Shown in pieces: positions 1 through 10,465 of a stretch of DNA of 64,000 nucleotides. Under the pieces are notes generated by a model. It saw nothing but the letters and a program-made list of their open reading frames with translations, did no database searches and was not told the origin of the DNA. The position numbers and the translations under genes were made by a program. The DNA is from Larix kaempferi. Taxonomy: Eukaryota > Streptophyta > Pinopsida > Pinales > Pinaceae. Where the stretch lies: positions 25,787,501 to 25,851,500 of the forward strand of contig BSBM01000370.1 in assembly GCA_027924585.1 (NCBI GenBank), written 5' to 3'. The number at the start of each line of letters is the position of its first letter. The stretch's first letter is position 1.

Positions 1-771
1 ATGATCCTCGACATGAAAATCCCTATGCACCATGTTCTTATCTGCATAGCTTTTTTGTCTATCTTGGGTTGCCTTTAAATTCTATCAAATTTTCACAACC
101 TCCTGTTCCATTTATTTAAGTAATTATGGCCCAAGCACAATTATGTTCACTTGATTATCCCAAGTCACTGGTTTCCTGCACTTTTTGCCATACAAAGCTT
201 CAAATGAACTCATGCCCAACAATGCTTGTTGTCCATTGTTATATGCAAACTCTACCAGGTGTACATAACCTTCCCACTTCGATGGTTTATCCATCACATA
301 CATGTGAAGCATGTATTCAAGAACCCGATTTACCCTTTCTGTTTGTACATTTGTTTGTGGATGGTAGGCAATGCTAAACTTCAGCCATGTACCCAAATCT
401 GCAAAAAGAATTTTCCAGAAATTTGTAGCAAATTTGGTATCCCTGCCTAAAATTATTTCCTTAGGAAACCCATGCAATTTGAAAATTTCCTCCATGAAAA
501 TATTTGCAATGACATCTGTTTTATATGTGGATTTAACCAGTATAAATTGTGTTTCCTTTGTTAATTTTTCCACCACCACCATGATGGAGTAATGTTGTCT
601 CACAGTCATTGGAAAACCTGTAATAAAGTCCATGGAAATCACTCCCCATTTCCATTCTAGAATTGGAAAAGGATACAATAAACTTGGTGGGTGTTGATGC
701 TCAACCTTCACTTGTTGGAATTTCATACATCTTGAAATATACTTAGCAATATCTTCTTCATCCCTGACCAA
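1..771 (-). pseudogene. gypsy integrase (broken, C-terminus off-window)
   Basis: An uninterrupted frame at 124-771 carries the retroviral-type integrase core. The DDE residues are visible: Asp in the MDFITGFP context, Asp in LGRDTKFATNFW, and Glu in the HPQTNVQTERVN context. After the core comes the usual VEFAYNN segment. Past a stop near 124 the reading continues toward base 1 with sequence typical of the region after the core (AQDRQKSYAD-like). The upstream HHCC zinc-binding part, about 780-900, is badly decayed. The role would be to join element cDNA to host DNA in the nucleus. Any chromodomain would lie off-window, so the gypsy lineage cannot be settled here. I am confident of the family and equally confident that it is not functional. 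Confidence 0.85.
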
Positions 772-963
772 AAATATTGTTTCTTGGCTGTAGGAATTGT
801 TTTCTGGTATCCCGAGTGATCGAAATATGTCATTTTATGGATTTCATCCATGACAATTCTCCTCAAGTGTACCACATTTTGGAGCATAAATCATGTTTTT
901 ATAGGTAAGAAGTCCATCATCCTCCAAATGATACCCTTCGTACCTCTTTTCAAAATTCTGTTG

Positions 964-1302
964 CTACAATTTTTCTTTTATTTGCACATTTAATTCATCT
1001 TCAACAAGATAATTAACAATTTGTTGCCTCAAATCTAATTGGCAAGTACTAATGGCTGCCACATGCATTTCATGCATCTTTATGTTCAGTGCATCAACCA
1101 CATTATTTTCCTTCCCTTTCATGTGCTTGATCACAAAATCAAATTCACATAAAAATTCCAACCATCTAGCTTGCTTGGCATTTAATCTTGGTTGCTCAAA
1201 TAAATATTTTAGACCACGGTGGTCTATCCTTTGCTGAAAAATTCTGCCCATTAAATAGTGCCTCCGCATCTTTAAATCATGCACTATGGATGCAAGTTCC
1301 AA
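964..1302 (-). pseudogene. gypsy RNase H domain (fragment)
   Basis: The frame contains the conserved gypsy RNase H block. It runs from a DHRGLKYLFEQ-like segment through ARWLEFLCEFDFVIKHMKG to KENNVVDALN, where the final Asp (normally in VADALSR) is kept. The N-terminal catalytic part, expected between 1302 and 1527, is present only as decayed sequence without an open frame. The domain would remove the RNA strand of the RNA-DNA hybrid during reverse transcription. It sits between reverse transcriptase (right) and integrase (left) on the minus strand, as expected for Ty3/gypsy. It is a non-functional relic. Confidence 0.8.
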
Positions 1303-1526
1303 ATCATGGGTAGCATAATTCTTTTCATGCTATTTCAATTTGCTAGACTGATAACTCACCACATGATTGTCTTGCCTCAAAACTACTCCAAGTCCTTGTT
1401 TACATGCATTTGTACACACCACATTAAAGTCATTTTTTGGGTTTGCAATTTTCAGAATTGGAGCACTTGTGAGAAGATTCTTCAACATTTGGAAGCTTTA
1501 CTCACATTTCGATGTCCACTCAAATT

Positions 1527-2507
1527 TTATGCTCTTCTTTTGCAAAGAAGTGACTGGTGTGCAACCTTGGAGAATCCTTCGATGAACCTTCTATAATAGC
1601 CAACAAGACCCATAAAATACCTCACATCTGTCACAATCCTTGGAGTTGGCCAATTCATAATGGCGTCAATCTTTTTCGGATCCACTGATATTCCTCCCTC
1701 TGAAATAATGTGACCCAAATAATGGATTTTATTTTTATAGAAATCACATTTGCTTAGCTTTGCATACAACTTATGCTCCCTTAGAAATTGCAAAGCCATT
1801 CTCAAATGTTGTTCATGCTCTTCTTCATTCTTAGAGTAAATAAGAATGTCGTCTAGAAAAATAAGGACAAACTTGTCGAAATACCTACTGAAATTGCTAT
1901 TCATGAGAGATATGAATGCAACTGGTGCATTAGTGAGACCAAATGGCACCATCACAAATTCATAATGTTGATATATTGTTCAGAAGGATGTCTTGTGAAT
2001 ATCTTCTTCCTTGATTCTTACCCAACAGTATCCTGACCTCAAGTCAATCTTTGAAAATACTTTTGCCCCTCTCATTTGATACAAAAGATAATCAATTCGA
2101 AGCAATGGGTACTTGTTCTTCACCGTAACATTGTCCAACTGCATGAAATCAATACACAACCTGAGTGTTCCATATTTCTTTTTTACAAATAGTACGGGTT
2201 CTCCCCATGGAGACACACTTGGCCGAATGTACTTCTTTTCCAACAATTCTTGCAATTGCATTTTCAGCTCTAATAATTATGTTGTACTAATTTTGTAAGG
2301 TTTCTTAGACACTGGTGCAACTCTTCGCACAAGATCAATTGTGAAATTAATGTCCCTCTTTGGAGGAAGTCCTGTCACTTTATCAGGAAACACATCCCTG
2401 AATTCTTGCAAAACATGACGATCCTCCAACTTGGGAATTTCATTTTCAGTTTTATTTACAACATGGGATGCATACAATTTACAACCTTTCCTATAGAACT
2501 TCTTCAA
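1527..2507 (-). pseudogene. gypsy reverse transcriptase (broken)
   Basis: Three consecutive minus-strand frames (2277-2507, 1980-2261, 1527-1955) make one reverse transcriptase. The order of motifs is LEEFRDVFPD and LPPKRDINFTIDL in the linker, then [13 protein letters not shown] with [11 protein letters not shown], then [12 protein letters not shown] with the first catalytic Asp, then FGLTNAP and the FLDDILIYS box with the paired catalytic Asp residues, then HYLGHIISEGG and MGLVGYYRRFI in the thumb and connection. The catalytic residues remain. A stop at the 2261/2277 junction and a frameshift near 1960-1980 interrupt the frame. The enzyme would copy element RNA into cDNA inside virus-like particles. 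Confidence 0.9.
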
Positions 2508-3001
2508 CTACATGGATGAAATCTGCCTAACACAAACTACCTTTGGAATGCCTTTTACAACCCTTGGTTTTCCTTCCTCATCAATGCATTCAAAAGTATT
2601 GCTATAGCAATCAAGTTTAACTCTGTGTGCTTCCAACCAATCTATTCCAATGAGAATATCATATGAACCAAGTGGAAAAATATTCAGATTTGCACAAGTG
2701 AACAATCCATCCATTTCTAATGGATATTTCTCTTGGTTCCTATGGCTAGTTGGACCATCCATGATTTCCTATGCTTGGTTTTCTTAAAAGCACAAATCTC
2801 AACAATTTTAGGAGTGATATAACTATGAGTAGATTTAGGGTCAATCAAAATAGAAATAGATTGCTTAGCAATCTTACTGTCAACCTCAACAACAATTGAT
2901 TGATGGTCTGCTTGGATGACACATCCCCACTGACCACCATGGCCATGGGTGACCCTGATACATTTTTTTTTCTTCAAATCCGACTGAACACACACACACA
3001 T
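2508..3001 (-). pseudogene. gypsy aspartic protease (active site altered)
   Basis: The frames at 2717-3001 and 2508-2762 give a retropepsin-like domain followed by the segment leading to reverse transcriptase. The expected active-site box LIDSGSTHSYI reads ILIDPKSTHSYI here, so the Ser/Thr-Gly after the catalytic Asp has been replaced by Pro-Lys, which should inactivate it. Downstream, the PLGSYDILIGIDWLEAH box is well preserved and typical of plant gypsy elements. A frameshift lies near 2720-2760. The enzyme would cut the Gag-Pol polyprotein. Just upstream (3001-3013) the sequence runs through a CA microsatellite into the repeat cluster of the inserted element. Confidence 0.8.
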
Positions 3002-3013
3002 AGTTGAGTTAGC

Positions 3014-3455
3014 TCAGGTTCGCAATCCGCAGTTGCGAATCCGCAATCCGCAATTGCGGATGCGGAAGTGCGAACTTCTCTACCGGAAACTCACCTTTTC
3101 GCAATCTGCAATCCGCAATGTCGGATCTGCAATCCCCAATCCGCAATGTCAGATCTGCAATCCCCAATCCGCAATGTCATCTCCACAATCCGCAATCCGC
3201 AATTTGCAACTGTGGATGCGGAAGTCCAAAAATCCACAACCAGAAACTTACCTTTCCGCAATCTGCAATCCACAACGTCGGATCCACAATTCGCAATTGC
3301 GGGTGCGAAAGGTCAAATATCCACTTCTGACAATGGTCACTTCCGCAATCCGCAATTGCGGATGCAGAAGTCCAAATGCAACTTCGACTTCCATGCTTCC
3401 GCAATCCGCAATCTGCATTGCGGATGCGGGCATGCAGAACCATACCCTCTGTCAT
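3014..3455. repeat. GCGGAT/ATCCGC short palindromic repeat cluster
   Basis: About 440 bases are packed with CCGCAATCCGCAATTGCGGA-type units. They mix direct copies of CAATCCG with the palindrome TCCGCAATTGCGGA. Unit spacing is irregular, roughly 30-70 bases. Stops are rare on both strands, so several overlapping frames appear here, but they are artefacts of the repeat. Similar but not identical clusters occur at 16980-17290 and 59287-60012. In the last case the cluster is plainly in the leader of an LTR element, just after the primer-binding site. Confidence 0.8.
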
Positions 3456-4193
3456 GGTAACTTCCCACACAATATTCTGAGGGGCATAAATTCTCCATCC
3501 TTGGTCCAAATGAGACAAGGTCGGTACCGTTGGAAATATCTTGGAGAGGTATATCCAATGGCTTAACCCTGCCCCATCTAAGCACTCTTACCATGTCAAA
3601 TTTCCCACTGAAGTGTTGTCCATAACTCCACTTAAATATTTCACCTTTTTCTTGCCATGATCTTCCCTTCCACCTGACCCACAGAGGGGTTCTGAAACAT
3701 TTCTAGGGCCTTCCCCTCCTTTCCAAGGATTAGATGTAAGCATGCAACTCATTCACAAGGTTAATCAAATGTATCACAATATGTAAAATGCATTAAATTA
3801 GTTCTAACAATTACATCTATCATATGCAAGACTTATAATGCATTAAACTCATGCAATACCATGATATACATATAACAATGAGCTCATCCCTTTACTGAGG
3901 CTTGCACATGGCCCTTTGTCTATCAAATTCATATAAACATGCATTCCACAATTCCACAATTCCATAATTGAACATAAGCAACCATTTCATAACAATGAAA
4001 TATCATCATTTAACATAACAAGAGTACTTATCTTTCAATTTCTGAAGCAACTGGCTAAGTGAGAGCAACGTTCCACCCAACCTTAGATCTATTTCCAGGC
4101 TGTACTCTTTCAACTAAGAGATCACCCACGAGCTGGGATGTGTATCCAATAAGGAGGGCTATCAGGTTCTCTCATAGTCAAGGTTCCATCCCA

Positions 4194-4550
4194 ATGCTAA
4201 GCCAATCTGTAGTTGGGTTTATCAAGCATTCCAGGGCACTTACCCATGCTAAGGCAACCTACAATGGGTTTATCAAGCATTCAGGGACATACAGGTCATG
4301 CTAACCCAACTTCCAATTGGTTTTATCAAGCATACCAATAACAAGGTCATGCCAAGCCATCATACAATTGGGTTTATCAAGCATACTAGGCTAGCTGGTC
4401 ATGCTAAGCCAACCTGCAGTGGGTTTATCAAGCATACCAAGCAATACAATCATGCCAAGCCAGCATACCGTTGGGTTTATCAAACATATAAGACAATCTG
4501 ATCATGCTAAGCCAACTGACAGTGGGTTTATCAGGCGATCATGGACAACA
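4194..4550 (-). repeat. About 52-bp tandem array inside the LTR (about 7 units)
   Basis: Seven diverged units begin ATGCTAAGCCAAC and continue with GGGTTTATCAAGCAT, starting near 4194, 4245, 4298, 4350, 4401, 4452 and 4504. The same motif occurs once in related LTRs (38750-38790, and in reverse near 58550-58590). The array is therefore an expansion of one piece of the LTR rather than independent satellite DNA. Confidence 0.8.
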
Positions 4551-6108
4551 AGGGAGGCATTGCTAAGCCAGTGAGCTCAACCACAAAGCTGTAGGCATCT
4601 CAACACTCAACCGAACTGGCACCCACATTACCTACCACATCCAACACAAGGAAGACCCTCTTCTCTGCTGCACAGTCCCTCAAGGCCTCTTCCCTTCTAG
4701 CACTATTCCAGGATGGGCATAGAAAGGTCCAGTCGCTAGTTATATGAGATTACATCCTTCATTGGGTTTATCAAGCAACCCAACCTTCTTCCACAGTTCA
4801 ACAGCTGACACCTTCCAGGCTTGCGGACATGGCTCTGTTCCGCAATATATCCCCTGTGATCCAAGCTCAGGCTCTCACGGTTTCTCTGCACTGTCAAGGC
4901 TTGTAGTTTCCTCACGGGTTCTTACCACTCTGTCACCGGTAGACTGGGTTCACGCATACACACTTTCTATGGCTATCAACTCTCTGTATTTTCTATTACC
5001 CAGGAAAACACAATTATCTTCAGGTTATACCACTCTATTGACTCTGCGTATGCAGGAACGTATGAGCAGGCTCTCTCTCTGTGGGGCGATGAATCGTGGA
5101 TGGATGATGAATGAATGTCTGAATCCCCCCCCTGGCCCCCGTTCTTCTCCACCATGCGTAGTCAAAATCGGTTCTACGATTTTCCCGTTGGTTGAGTGTC
5201 TTCTAGGACAAGTAATCAGAGCCATGCCCTGCCATATGAAATCGCAGGCATGCTCCATACTCCATCGGATTCAGCAACAGGGTTCTCAACCACCCTCTGC
5301 AACTGACTTAAATGTCAACAGGGAGTTCAGATAGGTTCACAGTCGGACATGTGGCAACATGGGAAACCAATCCCATAACCCCCTCACCTCTCCCTAGTGG
5401 ATACACGTGGCCCCTTCTCATTAGTTTCCTCCTTAGCCATCTTCTTGGTGATTTATTCATTAATAATAATAATTACATCATTTACATTCCTCATGGCTTA
5501 ACATCCCATGAATAATCAAACTGTCGAATACTTGCCTATGCAATAACCTTAAACATCCACTAGTAGGGCTTTGGCCTTGAGCTCCACACTAGGGCGAATA
5601 CACACACACCGCATATACACGGTGTTTACATTGAAACCAATAAACATCAAGGGAAAAATAGGGTATTACATTGGCAGTCCTCTAGTGAAACATAAATTCT
5701 AGGGATGGTCCTTTCCACTTGACCCATAGTTTCAGCTTCTTGAATGTTGTGAACTTGCTTTGCACTCCCATTTCAATGTGGAAATTTCTAAGCAAATGGT
5801 CCTCTCCACATCCCCAACATTGAAGTGGCTCTATCAACTCTCTTGGCATGTCTCCCATCATCTTGGTTGGCTTTGTCAAACCTTGTTGTGGTTTCCTTGG
5901 ATGATTTCTGAAATGAGGAGGCTTAAACCCCTTCTTTCTTTGGTCAAACTTCTCATTTTTCTTGTGCTTCCATGCCTTACATAAATTTGGATTGCTTTTG
6001 TTTGGATCATAACAATACTTTTCCTTTCTTATGGTCTCATCTAGAGTTTGAGGTTCATCAAACTCAATTTTGTCTTTGTAGGACCGAGGAAACCCATTTA
6101 GAAAACAC

Positions 6109-6122
6109 TGAATTTTCACTTT
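6109..6122. repeat. Left copy of the 14-bp LINE target duplication
   Basis: TGAATTTTCACTTT, matching 7946-7959. It merges with the T run of the LINE tail, so its exact right end is uncertain by a base or two. Confidence 0.85.
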
Positions 6123-6547
6123 TTTTTTTTAGAAACGGGTAAAAAGCTTTTATATAAAGCTGAAAAAATGAGGTTAAAAAATTATGAGAAGAGATTGTTC
6201 CCAGATGAGAAGAACAACCATGACCCCTTATTCATCTTTTACTAGCCTGTAATGATCATGAAACTTACCTACTCTATGGAGACTATATCTCCTAACAAAC
6301 TGCCCTAGAAGCAAAGTACAAAAGCAGAACATTGAAAATAAGGAGTGACATTCGTCATGTAAGAAATCTAAACTACTGCTGCTACATGTAGAATAAAAAA
6401 AACTCCTAAAATATACAACTGAGATAACACATAGAAAGCCATAAAAGGTCCAAAAAAACAAGGGGAAAATCTAAGACTAAAGCTGAGAAGTAGACGCTTT
6501 CCATGTGACTACAGGTGAGGAGTAGCAGCCTGAGTCCCCTCATTTCC

Positions 6548-7402
6548 TCATGCTGATCCTCCGATATCTTTTTGCAACTCTAGGGTACTATTCCTGATCT
6601 CTGTTCTCATACTATCAATTTTGGCCTCTACAATCCCGACGCTACTGTGAACCATCATGATTTTTGTATCCAGGATGGTTGAGCTGGGACAACCCTTGCT
6701 AATTGTTTCTGTTAGACTAGCGACTTGCTCATTGACCTTGCTGCTACGACTTCGAACCTCAGAGAGTGTAGCTTGCACAAGAGTGTACAAATGAGAGAGA
6801 GCCATCTTGAAATCATGGTTTTCCCCACGGAGCAGGAGAATCTGATTCTCCATGTCCTTCATATAAATCCTAACCTCGTCTGGGATACTGTCAAAATTCT
6901 GCTCAGAACCGTTGATTCCACCTCCCTCTTTGGAAGAAGCCAGATGCATGTTATTTTCCAACCGCAGAAATCCAGACTTACTAGAATCGTGACGAGCATG
7001 CTGTGCTATATTTGAATCATCATGATCCATGGCCTGGAAGTCATCCTTCACGAAATACATTTTCAGGATATCCGCGCTTGCAAGTCCCCCAAGGCTTGAC
7101 AATGGCTTCCTGCAACACAGACATTGGGTTGAGAAGGGATCCATAACAATGGAAGGGGCAGGGTCACCCATCTTGACACCAGAAACCTCTAATATGCTCT
7201 CACACAGATGCATCTTGTCCTGGTTCTCACAACCGAGGTAAATACACCTGCTTCCAACATTTAAGATGCCTCCTCCTCGACAGGCCACCGCCTTTCAATG
7301 CTGCATGAAGCCCATGTGTCTCGACCATGTGAGCTGACCCCGATCTGGTGAAAAGACGCGGAGGGGATTCCGAGTAATGGGAACAACCTCGATTTTAGCC
7401 AT
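6548..7402 (-). pseudogene. Unknown 285-codon frame downstream of LINE RNase H
   Basis: The frame starts at an ATG (7402-7400; MAKIEVVPITRNPLRVF) and runs to a stop at 6548 with one in-frame TGA after about 35 codons (MGFMQH-stop-KAVACRGGG), perhaps a decayed CGA. The first third has several Cys residues (CIYLGCENQDKMHLCES; CLCCRKPLSSLGG), not in a recognised zinc-finger spacing. The last third looks like a long coiled coil (NQILLLRGENHDFKMALSHL through KIDSMRTEIRNSTLELQKDI). I do not recognise the family. It lies after the RNase H in the same strand and before the LINE poly(A) tail. It could be an extra LINE ORF, a 3'-transduced host segment, or an ORF1-like gene from a rearranged LINE. Confidence 0.55.
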
Positions 7403-7598
7403 AACATTACATCATGCAAATTTCAAATTTGTGGGGTTGAGGTCTAAGTAGTTATGCTCACCCCAATCCAAGGAGGCAATCCTCCTCTTTATACAAGAAA
7501 CCAAAAGAAGAATTCTCTCCATAAGAAGGTTTTGGACATTACGGAACCCAGGTCTTCCCATAGACCGATTGATTGCAAACTAAGACTCCACAATCTAG

Positions 7599-7940
7599 TC
7601 AAATGCCTATGTTTTTCGTTATGTCAGCTTGCCGATTGTTGGATCTCATCACATGTAGAAAATTGATAGCTTTATATTCGTTGACAATGCAATTTAGGAG
7701 ATGGTATATCTTAGTGACAGGGGTCTTGCATTTTTTTATTAGATTTCTTGCTTCCCTGACAACCATCATAGAGTCATCGAAGATCACCAAGTATTCAATG
7801 CCTTCCATCCTAGCTAGTTCCAATCCTTTAATTAGAGCTAGCCATTCAACACCATTATTTGTCCTCTTGCCAATTCCCCAGGTATACTCTTTCAGCTTCT
7901 TTCCCTCAGAGTTGAATAAGACTCCACCCACACCTGTCAA
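7599..7940 (-). pseudogene. LINE RNase H domain (5'-truncated)
   Basis: The frame reads GVGGVLFNSEGKKLKEYTWG, then NNGVEWLALIKGLELA with the conserved Glu, then YLVIFDDSMMVV with the conserved Asp, then LHVMRSNNRQADITKN with the final Asp. This is the plant LINE RNase H layout. The first catalytic Asp, expected just before GVGGV, is lost because the LINE insertion is truncated right at this point (7945). It would degrade RNA in the RNA-DNA hybrid. It is a relic that arrived already incomplete. Confidence 0.75.
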
Positions 7941-7945
7941 CCCAG

Positions 7946-7959
7946 TGAATTTTCACTTT
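7946..7959. repeat. Right copy of the 14-bp LINE target duplication
   Basis: TGAATTTTCACTTT, matching 6109-6122. The gag codons run straight on from here to the right. Confidence 0.85.
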
Positions 7960-8820
7960 ATCATCCCTGATATACTTGACATATATCAACAACTCCAAGA
8001 ATTTATTTGCATATTGCTCCATAGTCATTTGGCCCAATTTCAGCTCATGGAATTTTTTAATTTTTCCATCATAGCACCTATCAGAGAGGTACTTTTGCTT
8101 GAGTATTTCTTGAATTACTTCCACACAATCTTCCTTTGATTGGTCTTCTTCACTTGCCTAAGGTGATCTCACCATATGGATGCTTTTCCATTCAGATTGA
8201 ATATAGCCACCATTACCTTCATATTTCCATAGTAGTCTTGAACTTGGAAATACTTTCTCATCTCAAGAATCCAAGCCTTAGCTTCTTGACCAGATTTTAC
8301 CTCACCATCAAATGTATGAGGTTTGGCCTTCTTAAATTATCCATGTAAGTTTTTATTGACATGCCTCTTCCTCTTATTCCTATGAGATGAAAATATTGAA
8401 CCTTCAATGGAGTCTCCAGAATCATATGACTCACTAGCAGAAGTTTTTGGAGTACGTGTCCTATCTCTAAAAACTCTTCTTGAACTATGGTACCTCTTGT
8501 GAGAACGCCTCTTTGAGCTACTCCCACTTTTCTTTTTCATTTTATAAGTGATGTCCTTAGTGAATCTTCTTCTGAATGTCTGTCAAACTTTGAAGCATAG
8601 ATGCATTCAATTGATTGTGTTCTTCCTAAGCTCTAATCAACCTCTCATTGTATGCTCTACAACTTTGCAGTTCCACCCGTAGGATCCTCATGGTTTCTGC
8701 AATGTCTAGGGAATTCACTTGATTTATTCTACCATTGGATTCTTTCTTTGCATTCTCAACCTATATATTCTCTCTCATAACAACTATCTCAACTTCACAA
8801 GGATCCTGTGCATCATCCAT

Positions 8821-10450
8821 GATGATGATCTTCTTGGCCCAACCAAGACCAAATATTTTTGAACTACACCATTCTGAATAATAACCTTAACTGTCTTTGA
8901 TATACTTATGAATATGCAAAAGTGTTCACATAAACACATTTCTTAGTTTCATTACATTCTTAGAAAATAAAAAATCAACTTTTATGTATTCTAGAAAATA
9001 CCCATATGACAATTTCTGTCAAATTATGGCTATAGACACTTTTTAGATCAAATTATAGAAACATACGAATCACCACTTCAAAATTGGACTCTACATAACT
9101 ATTCCCCTATGGATAAGCTTTCTGATTCCTAAGCAAAAAGTTATAGCCTTTAAAAATTGTCAAAATTACCCAATTTCTGCACTTTTCTTGTAGGTTCAAT
9201 TAATTCCAAAAGCCAACTTCAAACACCTATAGAAGATGATATATGGAGAACTAGAAACATATTTCTTATATTGGCCATGAGAATACATATGATGAGGATT
9301 TCCCAATGATTTTCAATTCTATGAACTTATGCTCTAATCACCTTCTATAAAATTATGGAATTGACTACTTTTGTCTTTTTCCACTTTCTTAAGATGTTTG
9401 AAAGTTCTATAACACCCCCTCAAAATCCACAATTTTCCAGTGGTCCAGTAGTCATGGTTAAAATCCATAACTAACTTTGTAGAATTAAAAAAAAAATAAC
9501 AGGGGTCAAGGGGGCTTGTTGCCTTGTGTCCATTTTCTGTTGACTTGGTAGGGTGCTGATGTGTCATGACACATGCTTATTGAGGTGTCAAACAATTCCT
9601 ACATGTCACGTTGTGATGCGGGCAAGTCATCTTCCACCAGTTTCTAAGCTAAGTCATTATACCACCTTGCCTTGGGCGCAAACGTGTCGGTAGTTTCCCA
9701 TTAATAGAAGTGGTAACGGATATACACAAAATTGGTTTTGAAAAGGTTTCTTGGGGAGCCATCACCAATTAAAATATGGTACATGGATAAATGATATCAA
9801 CCCAACGGGTCTTGCACCTGTTGTTAACCATTGCGCATGTTGTTGATGCGATATGATCCACGACTGTTGACCACAGTAACCTCTGACTAATCATGATCAT
9901 CGATGAGGTTTAGCCCCTTTCTGCTTAGCCCTTGGTCCTCGGCTTTGGGTCACATGGTCCGTCGGGTCTAGCACTAGGGTGTTAAGCTCTTACTAGCCCT
10001 TGGGTCAGATTCTAATGCTCAGGTTCTGATGTAGATGGTCCACATCATATGTCCGACCCATGTGGCTCCTCCACATTATGCCTCCTACCCACGTGGCTCC
10101 TCCACATTATTCCTCCTGCCCACGTGGCTCATCCACGTCACTTATCCACATGGCATAGGTGGGGTCCACTTTAAAATTACCAAATTTTTAAAATTTCCAA
10201 ATTGTAGGAAATTCTATTTCAGAAATAAGGGGATTATTTGTCGTGTAATAGAATATAACCTTTCCATTACAAAATCTACAAATTTCAAAATTTTCCCTCA
10301 ACCAATCTCATAACTAACCAATGGCTTGGTTAGAATACCATCTAACGATTAAAACCATGAGTTTTCAAAGGAGCATTTCATCTGCAAGCTCATATTTTTG
10401 CTTGCAAGTGTGCATTTTTGGATCATAAAGCTCCAGTATTGCAGCCAACA
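8821..10450 (-). other. Leader of the gypsy element
   Basis: About 1.6 kb lies between the primer-binding site and the gag start. I see no coding frame I trust. It contains a short imperfect array at 10058-10145 (three to four 31-32 bp units around CACGTGGCTCCTCCACATTA). Long leaders also occur in the other LTR element at 59064 onward. Confidence 0.6.
10058..10145. repeat. 31-32 bp short tandem array in the gypsy leader
   Basis: Units with CGTGGCTCCTCCACAT start near 10060, 10091 and 10123. Each carries a CACGTG-like core. Confidence 0.7.
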
Positions 10451-10462
10451 GCTCTGATACCA
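10451..10462 (-). promoter_or_regulatory. Primer-binding site (initiator tRNA-Met)
   Basis: On the minus strand this reads TGGTATCAGAGC, a full 12-base match to the complement of the 3' end of plant initiator tRNA-Met. It is three bases from the LTR end. It fixes both the orientation of the element and the inner edge of the 5' LTR. Confidence 0.95.
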
Positions 10463-10465
10463 CTC

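Larger units (their letters stand above)
3014..5670 (-). mobile_element. Inserted LTR element or fragment between gag and pol
   Basis: The right edge is clear. Sequence ending GGGTATTACA at 5670 is the reverse complement of the TGTAATACCC start seen in the LTR at 57646. It also carries two blocks common to this LTR family: GAGCTCAAGGCCAAAGC (5568-5584, minus) and GGTTGGGTGGAA (4071-4082, minus). The LTR probably ends near 3691-3735, followed by a leader with the GCGGA repeat cluster (3014-3455). No clear primer-binding site is visible. The left edge is uncertain. TTAGC at 3009-3013 resembles the right-hand TTGGC (5671-5675), four of five bases, which would make 3014-5670 one insertion. No coding frame is convincing inside it. 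Confidence 0.55.
6123..7945 (-). mobile_element. 5'-truncated LINE (L1-type), minus strand
   Basis: The insert begins (minus sense) at 7945 within an RNase H domain and ends in a run of A (T in the plus strand) at 6123. It is flanked by a 14-bp direct repeat, TGAATTTTCACTTT, at 6109-6122 and 7946-7959. Poly(A), long target duplication and 5' truncation together are the hallmark of target-primed reverse transcription. The insert holds a LINE RNase H relic (7599-7940), then a second frame of about 285 codons (6548-7402), then about 400 bases of 3' UTR. Removing it restores the gag reading frame. Confidence 0.9.
5682..8820 (-). pseudogene. gypsy gag, split by a LINE insertion
   Basis: Reading starts at an ATG at 8820 (MDDAQDPCEVEIVV). 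It passes a helical N-terminal part and an Arg/Ser-rich stretch (SSKRRSHKRYHSSRR). A capsid-like region follows (FDGEVKSGQEAKAWILEM, then a tryptophan-rich IWWDHLR motif). The frame is cut at 7945 by a LINE and resumes at 6122 without loss, since the codons for DDKVKI are present on both sides in the target duplication. A zinc knuckle follows, CWGCGEDHLLRNF, where the last Cys of CX2CX4HX4C has become Phe. Several internal stops and frameshifts exist. Gag would form the virus-like particle. The frame ends just before the inserted LTR element at 5670. Confidence 0.8.

Noticed and set aside
2990-3000. CA microsatellite as an element boundary
   Set aside because: Short simple repeat; it may lie near the junction of pol with the inserted element but gives no evidence of its own.
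3033-3594. Frames of 60-177 codons on both strands
   Set aside because: They are produced by the stop-poor GCGGAT repeat cluster and are mutually overlapping.
4744-5334. 196-codon plus-strand frame
   Set aside because: It lies antisense within an LTR, has no motif, and the same LTR region in related copies is not open.
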